DNA of 64,000 bases from Myroides sp. WP-1 (GCF_014145635.1 NZ_JACHTC010000017.1:1-64000); one strand, 5' to 3'; counted from the first letter of the stretch, positions 43,179 through 52,557 are shown. The notes: generated from the sequence alone by a model not told the origin. A program made the numbers and translations.

Positions 43179-44294
43179 ATGAAAATTAGTAAAAGCAGAA
43201 GGAAGTACAGCATAGTACTAGGTTGTTTTTTCTTGGGTTTACTTTCAATGACAAGTCTATATATGATGCATCCTAAATTTGGTAAACGTCCGTCTGGAGA
43301 GCGTTTAGAACGAATAAAAGAATCGAAAAACTATCGCAACGGCAAGTTTTATAACCTTAGTGATACTCCTCAACTAACACAACCATTAACGACCGCTTTA
43401 TACGATTACCTATTTGGCAAGTCAAAACAGCGTAAACCTGACAAAAAAGTTGCTTCTATAGCTGTTGATTGGCAGGTTTTTGATGTAGAGCAACCACAAT
43501 TAATTTGGTTTGGACACTCTTCTTACTTATTAACCCTGGAGGGAAAAGTAATACTCGTCGATCCTGTATTGAGTGGTAGTGCATCTCCAATTCCAGGAGG
43601 AACGAAGTCTTTTGATGGAACTGATATTGTTAAAGTTGAAGATCTTCCTCCAATTGATTTTTTGTTTATCACCCACGATCACTATGATCATATGGATTAT
43701 AAAACGCTAAAAGCATTGCAACCCAAGGTGAAAACTGTTGTTTGTGGTTTAGGGGTAGGTGAGCATTTAGAATATTGGGGGTATACCCAACAACAACTCA
43801 TCGAAAGAGATTGGTGGGATGCGATTGACTTGAATCATGGGTTTGAAGTGATTTTAACTCCTGCACGCCATTTTTCTGGACGAAGTGTTTTTTCAGCAAA
43901 TACACTGTGGACTTCCTTTGTTCTCAAAAGTCCGAGTAAAACAATTTTTATTGGTGGAGATAGTGGGTATGATTCTCATTTTAAGGAAATTGGAGATAAA
44001 TTTGGTCCTTTTGATCTCGCTATATTAGAAAATGGGCAGTATGACAAAAGTTGGAAATATATTCACATGATGCCTGAAGAAGTGATACAGGCAACTAAAG
44101 ACTTACGTGCTCAAGTGCTGTTCCCTGTGCATTCTGCTAAATTTGTTTTAGCCAATCACGCTTGGGATGAGCCTTTAAATGCAATTTCTACTTGGAGCTT
44201 GCAAGAAAATATTTCCTTGATTACCCCGATGATAGGAGAAAAGATTAACTTAGATTCCATGCATACACAACCCACTTTTTGGTGGAAAAAGTAA
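43179..44294 (+). CDS. Metallo-beta-lactamase-fold hydrolase (NAPE-PLD/UlaG-like)
   Basis: 371 residues with an N-terminal membrane anchor or signal segment (YSIVLGCFFLGLLSMTSLYM). ITHDHYDHMD gives the metal-binding HxHxDH at 166-171. WFGHSSYLLTLEGKVILVDP and FIGGDSGYDSHF are typical of the N-acyl phosphatidylethanolamine-hydrolysing phospholipase D group, and FPVHSAKF holds a further ligand. The real substrate is uncertain; a phospholipid or an acyl-amide are possibilities. The AraC-type regulator gene starts 5 bp downstream, so the two form an operon with a palindromic promoter. Confidence 0.85.
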   Translation: MKISKSRRKYSIVLGCFFLGLLSMTSLYMMHPKFGKRPSGERLERIKESKNYRNGKFYNLSDTPQLTQPLTTALYDYLFGKSKQRKPDKKVASIAVDWQVFDVEQPQLIWFGHSSYLLTLEGKVILVDPVLSGSASPIPGGTKSFDGTDIVKVEDLPPIDFLFITHDHYDHMDYKTLKALQPKVKTVVCGLGVGEHLEYWGYTQQQLIERDWWDAIDLNHGFEVILTPARHFSGRSVFSANTLWTSFVLKSPSKTIFIGGDSGYDSHFKEIGDKFGPFDLAILENGQYDKSWKYIHMMPEEVIQATKDLRAQVLFPVHSAKFVLANHAWDEPLNAISTWSLQENISLITPMIGEKINLDSMHTQPTFWWKK

Positions 44295-44299
44295 GAGTT

Positions 44300-45097
44300 A
44301 TGGAAGAATCTGTCGATTTGTTTGGAATACATCTTGCCTGTTATACAAAGAGTAAGAAATCAGGTGAACAACTAATAAAAGAACATGGAGTTTCTTATAT
44401 CATTTCTGGTGAATTAGAAGCTTTTGACGGTAAAACTAAGTATTTTTATCGCAAAGGAGACCTGATTGTTTTTCGTAAAAACTCGCTCATTCGATTTGTA
44501 AAGTATCCCCATAAAGAAGAAGCTTTTCAGGCCATTTCTGTAGTGTTAGATGAATCTACTTTACAGGATTTCGCTGTTCAGACTGACTTGAAGCCAATCC
44601 GAAAGATAAATTCAAACCTCTTGCGTTTAGAACCTGATGTTCTGTTGACCTCTTATTTTGAAACACTTAGGAATTGGTTTACGTATAAAGTTAACAACGA
44701 GGCTTTAATTGAACTGAAAAAGAAAGAACTGCTATATTTATTGCTTCAGCACAATGAAAATATAGGTTCGATTTTGTTTCACTTTAGTCAACCTGGTAAA
44801 ATAGAGTTAGCCAGTTTTATGAATACACATTTTCGATTTAATATTCCCTTAGCAGAGTTTGCTTTTTTGACGGGAAGAAGTCTTGCAACTTTTAAGCGAG
44901 ATTTTGAGAAAGTTTTTGCTAGTTCTCCAAGCAAATGGTTACTTACAAAGCGCTTAGATGAAGCTTATTATTTATTGAGTCAAAAAAAAATGAAGGTAAA
45001 AGAGGTCTATTTGGAGGTGGGGTTTGAAACGCTTTCTCACTTTTCTCATGCGTTTAAACAAAAGTTTGGAGTAAATCCCTCGACAATCCAAAAATAA
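44300..45097 (+). CDS. AraC-family transcriptional regulator
   Basis: 265 residues from ATG 44300; the frame is open from TTG 44279 inside the previous gene, which is less likely. Residues 1-150 form a sensor domain, possibly a cupin (DGKTKYFYRKGDLIVFRKNS). Residues about 170-265 hold the two helix-turn-helix motifs: FAFLTGRSLATFKRDFEKVF and EVGFETLSHFSHAFKQKFGV, the AraC signature. It follows the hydrolase gene by 5 bp. It may control the shared promoter through the inverted repeat at 43131, though AraC sites are more often direct repeats. Confidence 0.87.
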   Translation: MEESVDLFGIHLACYTKSKKSGEQLIKEHGVSYIISGELEAFDGKTKYFYRKGDLIVFRKNSLIRFVKYPHKEEAFQAISVVLDESTLQDFAVQTDLKPIRKINSNLLRLEPDVLLTSYFETLRNWFTYKVNNEALIELKKKELLYLLLQHNENIGSILFHFSQPGKIELASFMNTHFRFNIPLAEFAFLTGRSLATFKRDFEKVFASSPSKWLLTKRLDEAYYLLSQKKMKVKEVYLEVGFETLSHFSHAFKQKFGVNPSTIQK

Positions 45098-45230
45098 CAT
45101 GCTCCTGTTATAGCAGAAGGTTTAGGAGCAAATCATAGTAAGGTACGAAAAAAAAATACACAAATACCTGTTAATAATCAGCTTTTTATACTTTTAATTA
45201 AGGGAACTTTATACTAGAAAATAAAACGCT

Positions 45231-45647
45231 ATGAAACAAAGAGTGCCCATTTCACAAATTATGACTAAGGTATTAATTGCTGTACCAACCACAAAAAAAA
45301 TCAGTGAAGTCAATCAACTATTTAATGATTATAAAATAAGGCATATTCCCGTGGTTGAAGGAGAACAATTAGTTGGAATTATCTCTAGTAATGATATTTT
45401 GAAAATTGGATATAGTACAGCAGAAATGGATGCAGAGGCAATTAATGCGATCTATGATGCCTATAAGTTGGAAGATATTATGACTGCTAATCCCGTTGTA
45501 GTGAACGACGATATAACAATTAAAGAAGTAGCCGAATTATTAGTTGAACAACAATTTCACTCTTTGCCAGTGGTTGACAAAAACAACAGCTTGGTGGGAA
45601 TTGTTACAACAACAGATCTCATTAATTACTTAATTGCTCAGTATTAA
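45231..45647 (+). CDS. Tandem CBS-domain protein
   Basis: 138 residues made of two CBS domains: ISQIMTKVLIAVPTTKKISE with IRHIPVVEGEQLVGIISSND, then LEDIMTANPVVVNDDITIKE with HSLPVVDKNNSLVGIVTTTD. CBS pairs bind adenosine nucleotides and act as regulatory modules. There is no effector domain, so it would act on another protein. It stands alone with a terminator at 45670. Confidence 0.9.
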   Translation: MKQRVPISQIMTKVLIAVPTTKKISEVNQLFNDYKIRHIPVVEGEQLVGIISSNDILKIGYSTAEMDAEAINAIYDAYKLEDIMTANPVVVNDDITIKEVAELLVEQQFHSLPVVDKNNSLVGIVTTTDLINYLIAQY

Positions 45648-45669
45648 TGATACATGAGATTTGCTTTTT

Positions 45670-45703
45670 AACCTTCTATTTTCTAAAAATAGAAGGTTTT
45701 TTG
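45670..45703 (+). terminator. Rho-independent terminator after the CBS protein gene
   Basis: AACCTTCTATTTT pairs with AAAATAGAAGGTT, then T residues. Confidence 0.88.
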
Positions 45704-45815
45704 TTTATTGTAAGACTTTTATCATCGCTGATTTTAATTCATGGCTACATGAATATCGGAAAAAAGGAAGGCGAATATTTTCACTGCATTACAAAAAATC
45801 GAAAAAACAAAGCCT

Positions 45816-45823
45816 TATCTTTG
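45816..45823 (+). promoter_or_regulatory. -7 promoter box (TATCTTTG) for the exonuclease gene
   Basis: Exact TAnnTTTG match 23 bp before ATG 45847. Confidence 0.5.
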
Positions 45824-45846
45824 CAGTTAACCCAAGTTAATTGAGA

Positions 45847-46344
45847 ATGGATTCTTTTGTAGCCTTAGATTTTGAGACCGCCAATCAGCATAGAAGTAGT
45901 GTTTGCAGCGTAGGATTAGTTTTTGTAGAGAATAGACAAATTGTAGATAAATACTATGAATTAATTAAACCTACACCTAATTTTTACAGCTATTGGAATA
46001 CAAAAGTACACGGGTTGACACAAAGTGATACAGCCCAAGCAGAGGAATTTCCGACGATATGGGACTATCTGGTTGATCGCATCAAAGATTTGCCTTTGGT
46101 AGCGCATAATAGTGCGTTTGATCAAAGCTGTTTGAAAGCGGTTTTGGCTAGTTATAATTTGCCTCTTCATCAAAATCCGTTTTACTGTACATTTCGCAAA
46201 TCAAAAAGTGTATTTCCAACGTTACCCAACCACAAGTTAGATACCGTATCTTCTTATTTGGGATTTCAACTCGATAATCACCATCATGCTTTAGCTGATG
46301 CAGAGGCCTGTGCACATATTGCCTTACACGTATTTCAAGACTAA
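45847..46344 (+). CDS. DnaQ-like DEDDh 3'-5' exonuclease
   Basis: 165 residues from ATG 45847 (TTG 45841 is an alternative). The DEDDh motifs are in order: VALDFETANQHRSS (Exo I with Asp and Glu), LVAHNSAFDQSCLKA (Exo II Asp), and HHALADAEACAHIA (Exo III His and Asp). It is a free-standing exonuclease domain as in proofreading epsilon subunits and RNase T relatives; whether it trims DNA or RNA is unknown. The phosphatase gene follows after 8 bp, so both are probably on one transcript. Confidence 0.88.
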   Translation: MDSFVALDFETANQHRSSVCSVGLVFVENRQIVDKYYELIKPTPNFYSYWNTKVHGLTQSDTAQAEEFPTIWDYLVDRIKDLPLVAHNSAFDQSCLKAVLASYNLPLHQNPFYCTFRKSKSVFPTLPNHKLDTVSSYLGFQLDNHHHALADAEACAHIALHVFQD

Positions 46345-46352
46345 TTTATCCA

Positions 46353-47036
46353 ATGAAAATGAGCAATAGGCAGAAAACAGGCTATTTTATTGTTGGAGAT
46401 ATACATGGCTGTTACTATACGTTTTGTCAATTATTAGAGCAATGGGATAGGGAAAAAGAGATTTTAATTCTAGTGGGAGATCTGATTGACCGCGGAAATT
46501 ACAGTGCTCGTGTTTTGCGCCTGTGTATGGAATTAACAGAGGCAAACGAATGCGTCGTGGTTTTAAAGGGAAATCACGAAGCAGAACTTATTCAATACGT
46601 TGTTGAAGGAAGCAATGATAATTGGACAAGCCAAGGAGGCAATTTAACGCTCGTTGATTTTGAAGCTCATCAGTTGCACCCACAAATGTATATTTCATGG
46701 TTACAAGCCTTGCCTTTAAAGTATGAAACTTCTAAGATCATCGTTACCCACGGCGGAGTAACCGCTACTGCTGATCCCTTCTTAGAAGAGCACGAGGATA
46801 GTGTGCTGTGGAATAGAAAACCAGTGGTAAATATTGGCAAACTTCAGGTTCACGGTCATACACCCTTACACCAAATGCAAGCGCAGTATACCCCTTGTTC
46901 AAATTCATGGAATATTGATACGGGGGCATACTATGGCTATGGTTTAACAGCATTGCGTATCGATAGTGAAACGTTTACTCAAACGCCCATTACAGTAGAA
47001 ACGAATCCAAAAGATCGTCGCTTAGAGGTTAGGTAG
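46353..47036 (+). CDS. Calcineurin-like serine/threonine protein phosphatase
   Basis: 227 residues, the length of bacterial PPP phosphatases such as PrpA or lambda phosphatase and of ApaH relatives. Motifs in order: FIVGDIHGCYYTF, LILVGDLIDRGNYS, VVLKGNHEAELI, VTHGGV and VHGHTPLH, which together hold the dinuclear metal site. It may dephosphorylate proteins or hydrolyse dinucleoside tetraphosphates. The gene overlaps the 3' end of the convergent histidine kinase gene by 15 bp. Confidence 0.88.
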   Translation: MKMSNRQKTGYFIVGDIHGCYYTFCQLLEQWDREKEILILVGDLIDRGNYSARVLRLCMELTEANECVVVLKGNHEAELIQYVVEGSNDNWTSQGGNLTLVDFEAHQLHPQMYISWLQALPLKYETSKIIVTHGGVTATADPFLEEHEDSVLWNRKPVVNIGKLQVHGHTPLHQMQAQYTPCSNSWNIDTGAYYGYGLTALRIDSETFTQTPITVETNPKDRRLEVR

Positions 47037-49052
47037 GTAGAGTAAAACGGTTGTACCTTTTCCTATATCCGATTTGATTTTTAATTGTGCACCAATAAGT
47101 TGTGCTCTTTCTTTCATATTTTCTAAACCTATTCCCCGATGAGCACTGTATTTGATTCCTTTACCATTGTCTTCAATGCTCAGTACAATCGTATCGTCTT
47201 CTAAAGCAATTTTTAATTGACATAGCGATGCCTGTGCGTGCTTGTTTACATTTTGAAAAGCCTCTTGAATGATTTGATAAATATTGACTTTTTGCACGGT
47301 ACTTAAATGTTCTAGGCACAAATTAGGTGTTTGAACAAGAGTAAACTTCGTTTTGTTTTTGTTGGATTGTTTCTGAACTAATTCCGTCACTAAATTTTCA
47401 AACGACTTGTTTTGGAAGATACTTTGTTGCGAAAAGGCGTGCGAGATATCGCGAACTTTATTTTCCAACTGTACTAATTCATCTACAAGCATGCTTTTGA
47501 GGTTATTATCGGCAATTTGCAAGAGCTGTGTATTGAAACGCAAGGTAAAAATACTGTTGATGATTCCATCGTGTAAATCTTTTGCAATTCGATTTCGCTC
47601 CTTTAAAATTGTTACGTTTTCTATGGTATTATTTTCAATTAACAGATTCATAATCTGTTCATTTTTTGATTTTTCACTGTTGCTGTGTTCCAGGTCTTTG
47701 TTTTTATTTCTCAATCGAATAAAAACCAAAAGAAAAATCAAAGTACCAATGACGATGAATGCTCCAATATAGACAAAGTAAATGCGCTGTTTTAGCGTAT
47801 CGTTTTCCTGTTCAAGAACTAGGGTGTTGTATTCAATTTTAGCAAAACTCTCTAAGGTTTCTTTTTGGACGGTTTCAAGAAATCGATTTACCGTAATGAG
47901 TTCTTGCACAAGTTGTGCCGTGTGTGCATCTTTGTGATCAGTCAGTAGTCGTTCTAGAATTTCTCTTTTGTAGCTGTAAAAATTGTGTTTTTCCGCAAGA
48001 TCGTAGGCATTTTCTAACCATTCCAAGGCTAATTGCTTATGTCCTTGCTCAAGATAGACGGTTGATATAACCATCGAAATATCAATGGCGTAAAAGTAGT
48101 GATTGAGCTCTGTATAGATGTGATAAGATTCGACCAAGCGCTCAATGGTTTTGTTATCTTTTTTTTGTTCGTATAGAGCTAGGTAGTATGTACGGTTTAA
48201 ATGGGCATATACTTGAACAAAATGGGGAGATTTGGCATAATATTCTAATCCAATTAAAGCATATCTTTCTGCTTCTTCATAATTTTCTAAATCGTGGTAA
48301 TTCATCCCTATATTTCCCAATAAGTTAGCCATAGCTATGTTGTAGGTATCGTAGGGTAAAACTTTGTATTTTCCCTCGTCTTTTTTAAGGGATTGATAGA
48401 TTTCGAGTAGTATATTTAAAGCAGCTGTATGTTCATCGTAATGGGTTAAATAAAACGCTTTAAGTTGATTAGCTTCAATAAAAATAGGATTGTCGAGGTT
48501 GTTGGAAAGTAATTTTAGCGCTTGATACAATTTTACTTCAGATTCTTTATCCAAACCCGCCTCATAGAGTAAGCGAGCTTGGTAATATCTGTTTTCAGCT
48601 AACGCTAAACTGTCATTTGCTTTTTTATACAGTTGTTCTGCCTTTAAATAGTAATGATAGACACTATCTAGTTGTTGATTGTCGTGATAAAAAACGGCCT
48701 TTTTTTCAAAAATCTGCGCCAATCGGCTTTGGTCGTGTTGCTTTTTTGCATCTCGTGTAGCGATGTCTGTTAAGGCAAAAAACTCTTTTTCGCGACCTGT
48801 GTAACGCAAATAGTTGAGAATACTATCGATATAGACCTGATTTGATTCTGTATTTGAGAGCTGCTGAATCTTGATGACATCTGCTTCATACTTCTTAAAA
48901 AGAATGTCTTTTTCTTCTGGTGTTCGTTTGATGGCATATAAATTTCCAAGATCTGTTTGATGTGGGCTCTGCTTGTATTGGCAACTAGTCAAACAAAGAG
49001 GAAGAAGAAGTAAAAAAAATACGTTAAAAAAGGGGGTTTGGGTTAAACGCAT
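47022..49052 (-). CDS. TPR-containing membrane sensor histidine kinase (NarX/LuxR-partner type)
   Basis: 676 residues. The N-terminal signal ends in a lipobox-like LTSC (Cys24). Residues about 35-410 are TPR-like helices, probably periplasmic (YNIAMANLLGNIGMNYHDLE, then NYEEAERYALIGLEYYAKS). One membrane helix follows (IYFVYIGAFIVIGTLIFLLV). The kinase has the HisKA_3 phosphoacceptor in ERNRIAKDLHDGIINSIFTL and a GHKL ATPase with NVNKHAQA, DNGKGI and HRGIGLENMKERA. Such kinases normally pair with a LuxR-type response regulator, but none is in the window. The 5' untranslated region contains (AAC)15. Confidence 0.9.
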   Translation of the reverse strand: MRLTQTPFFNVFFLLLLPLCLTSCQYKQSPHQTDLGNLYAIKRTPEEKDILFKKYEADVIKIQQLSNTESNQVYIDSILNYLRYTGREKEFFALTDIATRDAKKQHDQSRLAQIFEKKAVFYHDNQQLDSVYHYYLKAEQLYKKANDSLALAENRYYQARLLYEAGLDKESEVKLYQALKLLSNNLDNPIFIEANQLKAFYLTHYDEHTAALNILLEIYQSLKKDEGKYKVLPYDTYNIAMANLLGNIGMNYHDLENYEEAERYALIGLEYYAKSPHFVQVYAHLNRTYYLALYEQKKDNKTIERLVESYHIYTELNHYFYAIDISMVISTVYLEQGHKQLALEWLENAYDLAEKHNFYSYKREILERLLTDHKDAHTAQLVQELITVNRFLETVQKETLESFAKIEYNTLVLEQENDTLKQRIYFVYIGAFIVIGTLIFLLVFIRLRNKNKDLEHSNSEKSKNEQIMNLLIENNTIENVTILKERNRIAKDLHDGIINSIFTLRFNTQLLQIADNNLKSMLVDELVQLENKVRDISHAFSQQSIFQNKSFENLVTELVQKQSNKNKTKFTLVQTPNLCLEHLSTVQKVNIYQIIQEAFQNVNKHAQASLCQLKIALEDDTIVLSIEDNGKGIKYSAHRGIGLENMKERAQLIGAQLKIKSDIGKGTTVLLYLPNL

Positions 49053-49066
49053 GTATGTGTGTGTTA

Positions 49067-49112
<46 letters not shown>

Positions 49113-49118
49113 TAGGAG

Positions 49119-50474
49119 TTAAGCTTTAGGTAGTTGGATCATAACCGCTGTATATTCACCTAGTTTGGAAGCAATTGTTAAATGTCCCTGGTGGATATTG
49201 ATGATTTTAAAAGCGAGAGATAATCCTAAGCCTGTCCCTTGAATTGGGAAAGCATTCGATGAACGATAGAAGGGAAGTGTTAACTTCTCAATATCTTCTG
49301 CTTTGATTCCAATACCGTAATCTTTAACCTCAATGTCAATAGTTGTTGGCGTACTGGTTAACGTCAAATCAATGGTCTGATTAAATGAAAATTTATCAGC
49401 ATTTAAAATAATATTGGATACCGCAAGACTAAGGAGTTGTTGATTGCCTTTGAGGTGTAATTTGTGCAGCTCTTCTGTTGTTTGAACGACAAAGTTTAGC
49501 TTTAAATTTGGGTGATGTAACATTAAATTGTCAATAGTTTGCCACCAAAAAGTTTCAAAATCTAATGGAGATAAATCATAGTTTACTTGATCTAATTTGG
49601 CTAGTGTCAGTAGATTGTTGATGATTTGATCCGTGTAAATTGTATCCTGAATAATAGCTTGAAGGGCTTGTTGATAGGCTTCTGCTGTTCGCTCTTGAGT
49701 TAAGGTAATTTCTGCTGTTCCCAACACGGCAGCAATTGGTGTTTTCAACTCATGAGAGGCATGAGCTACAAAGGCTTTTTGACTTTCAAAAGATTCGTGT
49801 AAGCGTTCAAACAAAACGTTGATAGCCTCACTTAGCGATCGAATTTCATCTCTAGACATTTCAGCTGTAGAAAAGGGTTCGGCTAAAGTGTCTACATTTC
49901 GCGTTTGTACGTGTTGAATGATTTTTTTAATAGGATGTAGAAAAGATTCTGCAAACAAACGAGATAAGATAAAAGTAATTAACAACGCAATCAATAAGCT
50001 AATCAACATAATAGATCGCAATTGTTTCAGTGCGTCTAATCCTGTTTGATCTATCGCCTTTGCCATAACAATATAATCTCCAGAATTGTCTTTATACAAA
50101 ATTCCAAAAATGTATTCATCTCCATGCTTAAACCATACGCTATTTTGATCAACAACGGCCTGAAGAATATCTTTATCCCATTTCAAATCACCTTCAGCAA
50201 TAAAGATGGGGTTGAAATTTAGGGTGTAAATACGGATTTGCTCCTTGGGTAGGGTACGAGGAAACTTACGTAGAACTTCTTGAAACTCAGCATATGTAAA
50301 GTTGTCTTCTGCCAAGTAATTATGCCCAACAATATAGGCGCGATCTTCTAATTGCTTGAAAAAATTCTTTTGCCAATGATCGGCAACTACAAAATAAATC
50401 GCAACTAATACAATAGATAGCAAGATGGTAAATAAACCTAAAAATTGGAGGGATAGTCGAGTTCTAATTTTCAT
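49119..50474 (-). CDS. HAMP-type sensor histidine kinase, no adjacent response regulator
   Basis: 451 residues. Two membrane helices (about 8-32 and 155-178) flank a periplasmic sensor. A HAMP-like linker follows (FLHPIKKIIQHVQTRN). The phosphoacceptor box is FVAHASHELKTPIAAVLGTA, and the ATPase domain has NIILNADKFSF (N box), DYGIGI and GTGLGLSLAF. This is an EnvZ/BaeS-like kinase whose partner should be an OmpR-family regulator; none is next to it. It lies 66 bp upstream of the TPR kinase gene on the same strand, so the two may share a transcript. Confidence 0.9.
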   Translation of the reverse strand: MKIRTRLSLQFLGLFTILLSIVLVAIYFVVADHWQKNFFKQLEDRAYIVGHNYLAEDNFTYAEFQEVLRKFPRTLPKEQIRIYTLNFNPIFIAEGDLKWDKDILQAVVDQNSVWFKHGDEYIFGILYKDNSGDYIVMAKAIDQTGLDALKQLRSIMLISLLIALLITFILSRLFAESFLHPIKKIIQHVQTRNVDTLAEPFSTAEMSRDEIRSLSEAINVLFERLHESFESQKAFVAHASHELKTPIAAVLGTAEITLTQERTAEAYQQALQAIIQDTIYTDQIINNLLTLAKLDQVNYDLSPLDFETFWWQTIDNLMLHHPNLKLNFVVQTTEELHKLHLKGNQQLLSLAVSNIILNADKFSFNQTIDLTLTSTPTTIDIEVKDYGIGIKAEDIEKLTLPFYRSSNAFPIQGTGLGLSLAFKIINIHQGHLTIASKLGEYTAVMIQLPKA

Positions 50475-50631
50475 TAAAAAGTCTTTTGAGCGTCTATCTC
50501 TTTGTTGAATAAACAGGTCTAAAGTAAGGATTAATCCTTAAAAAACAACTGTTTTGTAGTTGTTTCTCCTAATTTGCTCTGTCAGACATAGAATGCTTTT
50601 TAAATTTTATACTCGCTAAAGGCTCACATGG

Positions 50632-50674
50632 GAAAATAAAAAAAGCCAAAGAAAATTGCTTTTCCTTGGCTTTT
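50632..50674 (-). terminator. Terminator of the ecotin gene
   Basis: AAAAGCCAAAGAAAA and TTTTCCTTGGCTTTT form an imperfect hairpin; on the minus strand a T run follows. Confidence 0.75.
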
Positions 50675-50693
50675 GTATGAAGTGAATTATTTC

Positions 50694-51173
50694 TTATTTT
50701 TTGATGCGTACTTCTTGTGCTTCGTATTCATCTTGACCAGCAGTATAGATTTTGAATTTTACTTCAAATTCTTCTGGAACGTAAATTACAATTGGCATTC
50801 TACCATTGTAACGTGTAGTTTCAGGTTGACTAGATACGAATAAGTTTCTCTTTGGAGCATCTGGACATGCCATTTGTGTTGAGAAAACATCTCCTTTTGA
50901 TTGGAATACGTAGTAGTCATATCCCCAACCTTGTAAATCTTTTTTCTCTAGTTTCCCCATCAAACCGAAACTGTTACAACCATCAACTTCCATCATTTTA
51001 CCAATTGTAAACTCGATTTTTTTGTTGTCATCTTGTTTGGAGTGAGGAACCTCAATTACCATTTGTTTGTATCCTTTTTCTGGTTTAGGGAAAATAGATA
51101 CGTCTACTTTTTGTGCCATACTAGCTGTAGTTAAACTTAAAAAAACACCTAAAAATCCGATTAATTTGTTCAT
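50694..51173 (-). CDS. eco: Ecotin, periplasmic serine protease inhibitor
   Basis: 159 residues with a signal peptide (NKLIGFLGVFLSLTTASMA). Ecotin dimers inhibit trypsin-fold proteases with a substrate-like loop. Family blocks are clear: FPKPEKGYKQMVIEVP, LQGWGYDYYVFQ and STQMACPD. Cys66 and Cys103 correspond to the conserved disulfide. In E. coli the loop is STMMACPD with Met84 at P1; here the aligned P1 residue is Gln100 and P1' is Met101, which should change target preference. It is flanked by kinase genes on the same strand but has its own promoter box and terminator. Confidence 0.92.
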   Translation of the reverse strand: MNKLIGFLGVFLSLTTASMAQKVDVSIFPKPEKGYKQMVIEVPHSKQDDNKKIEFTIGKMMEVDGCNSFGLMGKLEKKDLQGWGYDYYVFQSKGDVFSTQMACPDAPKRNLFVSSQPETTRYNGRMPIVIYVPEEFEVKFKIYTAGQDEYEAQEVRIKK

Positions 51174-51201
51174 ATATTTTTTTTATTAAGAATTAGTGTG
51201 A

Positions 51202-51209
51202 CAAAGTTA
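51202..51209 (-). promoter_or_regulatory. -7 promoter box (TAACTTTG, minus strand) for ecotin
   Basis: Exact TAnnTTTG match about 28 bp upstream of the ecotin ATG. Confidence 0.5.
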
Positions 51210-51258
51210 GAAATAAAATCGCGTATGGTTAAGTATTTAATAAAACATTATCGTTTGG

Positions 51259-52557
51259 TTAAAGGGTTTTAACGAAGGAGTCTGATGGCTTATCCGAAAA
51301 GTAGACCGTAAAATAATGGCGATCAATTTCATGATGGTAAACAATCATCCAATGATGTAATTTACAAATTTCTTTTACAATAGACAAGCCCAATCCTGTA
51401 CCATTTTTTTCTTCAGTAGCTCGGTTAAATCGCAAGAATACATTTTCTCCGTCAAGGGCAATTGTTCCTGAATTTGACAGTTGAAAACCAGTATTGTTTA
51501 GTTCCAAGTGAATAGAACCTCCTGGTTGACAGTATTTAATTGCATTGGAAAACAAATTGCTAAATAGCGATTCAATAAGCGTATAACTGCCGTTTACATG
51601 AATGATATCCTCTATTTGTTGAGACATGTGAAGGTTATTTTCTAGGGCTAATTCTTCGAAAAAGTGCCATTGTGAGCGTACAATTTCTGATAAGTTGAGG
51701 TGTTCAACCTGTTGAAATTGGTTGTTTTCGATTTTGGCGAGTAAAAGCAAATTTTTGTTTAGCCTATTAAAACGTGAAGAAACATTGTAAAGTGATTGAA
51801 CAATGTGCATCTGTTTTTGGGTTAAATCTGTATCCTGTAAAAGTAAATCCAATTGCGATCGAAATACCGCCAAAGGGGTTTGCAATTCATGAGATGCGTT
51901 ATCAATAAAAACGCGTTGTTGCCTGTATACGTTGAGATTGTTTTCTATAAGGTGCTGAAGATTGTCGTTCAAACGTTGGAATTCAAGTGTTTTCGTTGGT
52001 TTAAAAACAGGTATGTTTCCCTTTTCTAAGTTGTAGTTTTCAATTTGATTTAAGGTGTGATAAAAAGGAGACCACAATTTTTTAGCTAGGAGTTTCTGAA
52101 TTAAAACAAGAGATATAAAAAATATCAATACAAGTAAACCATACTCGTAAATTAGCGTATTGAGCAAGTCTCCTGGTTCAACCATAGCAATACGAGAGAG
52201 CAATAAAAACGGATGATCTTCAATGGAAATTGGCGTATAGAGTGTGCGATATCCGACTTCATATCCCTCCGCAGGATTAAAAAAAGAAATCAACTGAGGT
52301 TTATTTATCACCGTTGATTCATCGTAGGGCAAAATCATTAGATCATAGTTGTAAGCATTCCAAGTAGCTAAGTCAGTGATGCGGAGATGCGCTAAGTGGT
52401 TTTGTTTAAAATTCGTGGTACGATATTCAATCAACTCATCCAAATCTTCGGCATAGCAGTATTCCATGACCCAATAGAATAGGGGAGCACACCCAATTAA
52501 TAAAAGTGCGGTGTACAAAACAAAATAACGTTGATAGGTAAAGAGTAAGCTTTTCAT
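51259..52557 (-). CDS. Two-component sensor histidine kinase
   Basis: 432 residues from the ATG at 52557, which overlaps the response regulator stop as ATGA, the classic coupled arrangement; an ATG at 52569 would add four residues. Two membrane helices (about 10-30 and 140-160) enclose a periplasmic domain. The phosphoacceptor box is FIDNASHELQTPLAVFRSQL, and the ATPase domain has NLFSNAIKYCQPGG and GTGLGLSIVKEICKLHH. No HAMP domain is obvious between helix 2 and the phosphoacceptor. It works with the OmpR-family regulator encoded immediately upstream. Confidence 0.92.
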   Translation of the reverse strand: MKSLLFTYQRYFVLYTALLLIGCAPLFYWVMEYCYAEDLDELIEYRTTNFKQNHLAHLRITDLATWNAYNYDLMILPYDESTVINKPQLISFFNPAEGYEVGYRTLYTPISIEDHPFLLLSRIAMVEPGDLLNTLIYEYGLLVLIFFISLVLIQKLLAKKLWSPFYHTLNQIENYNLEKGNIPVFKPTKTLEFQRLNDNLQHLIENNLNVYRQQRVFIDNASHELQTPLAVFRSQLDLLLQDTDLTQKQMHIVQSLYNVSSRFNRLNKNLLLLAKIENNQFQQVEHLNLSEIVRSQWHFFEELALENNLHMSQQIEDIIHVNGSYTLIESLFSNLFSNAIKYCQPGGSIHLELNNTGFQLSNSGTIALDGENVFLRFNRATEEKNGTGLGLSIVKEICKLHHWMIVYHHEIDRHYFTVYFSDKPSDSFVKTL

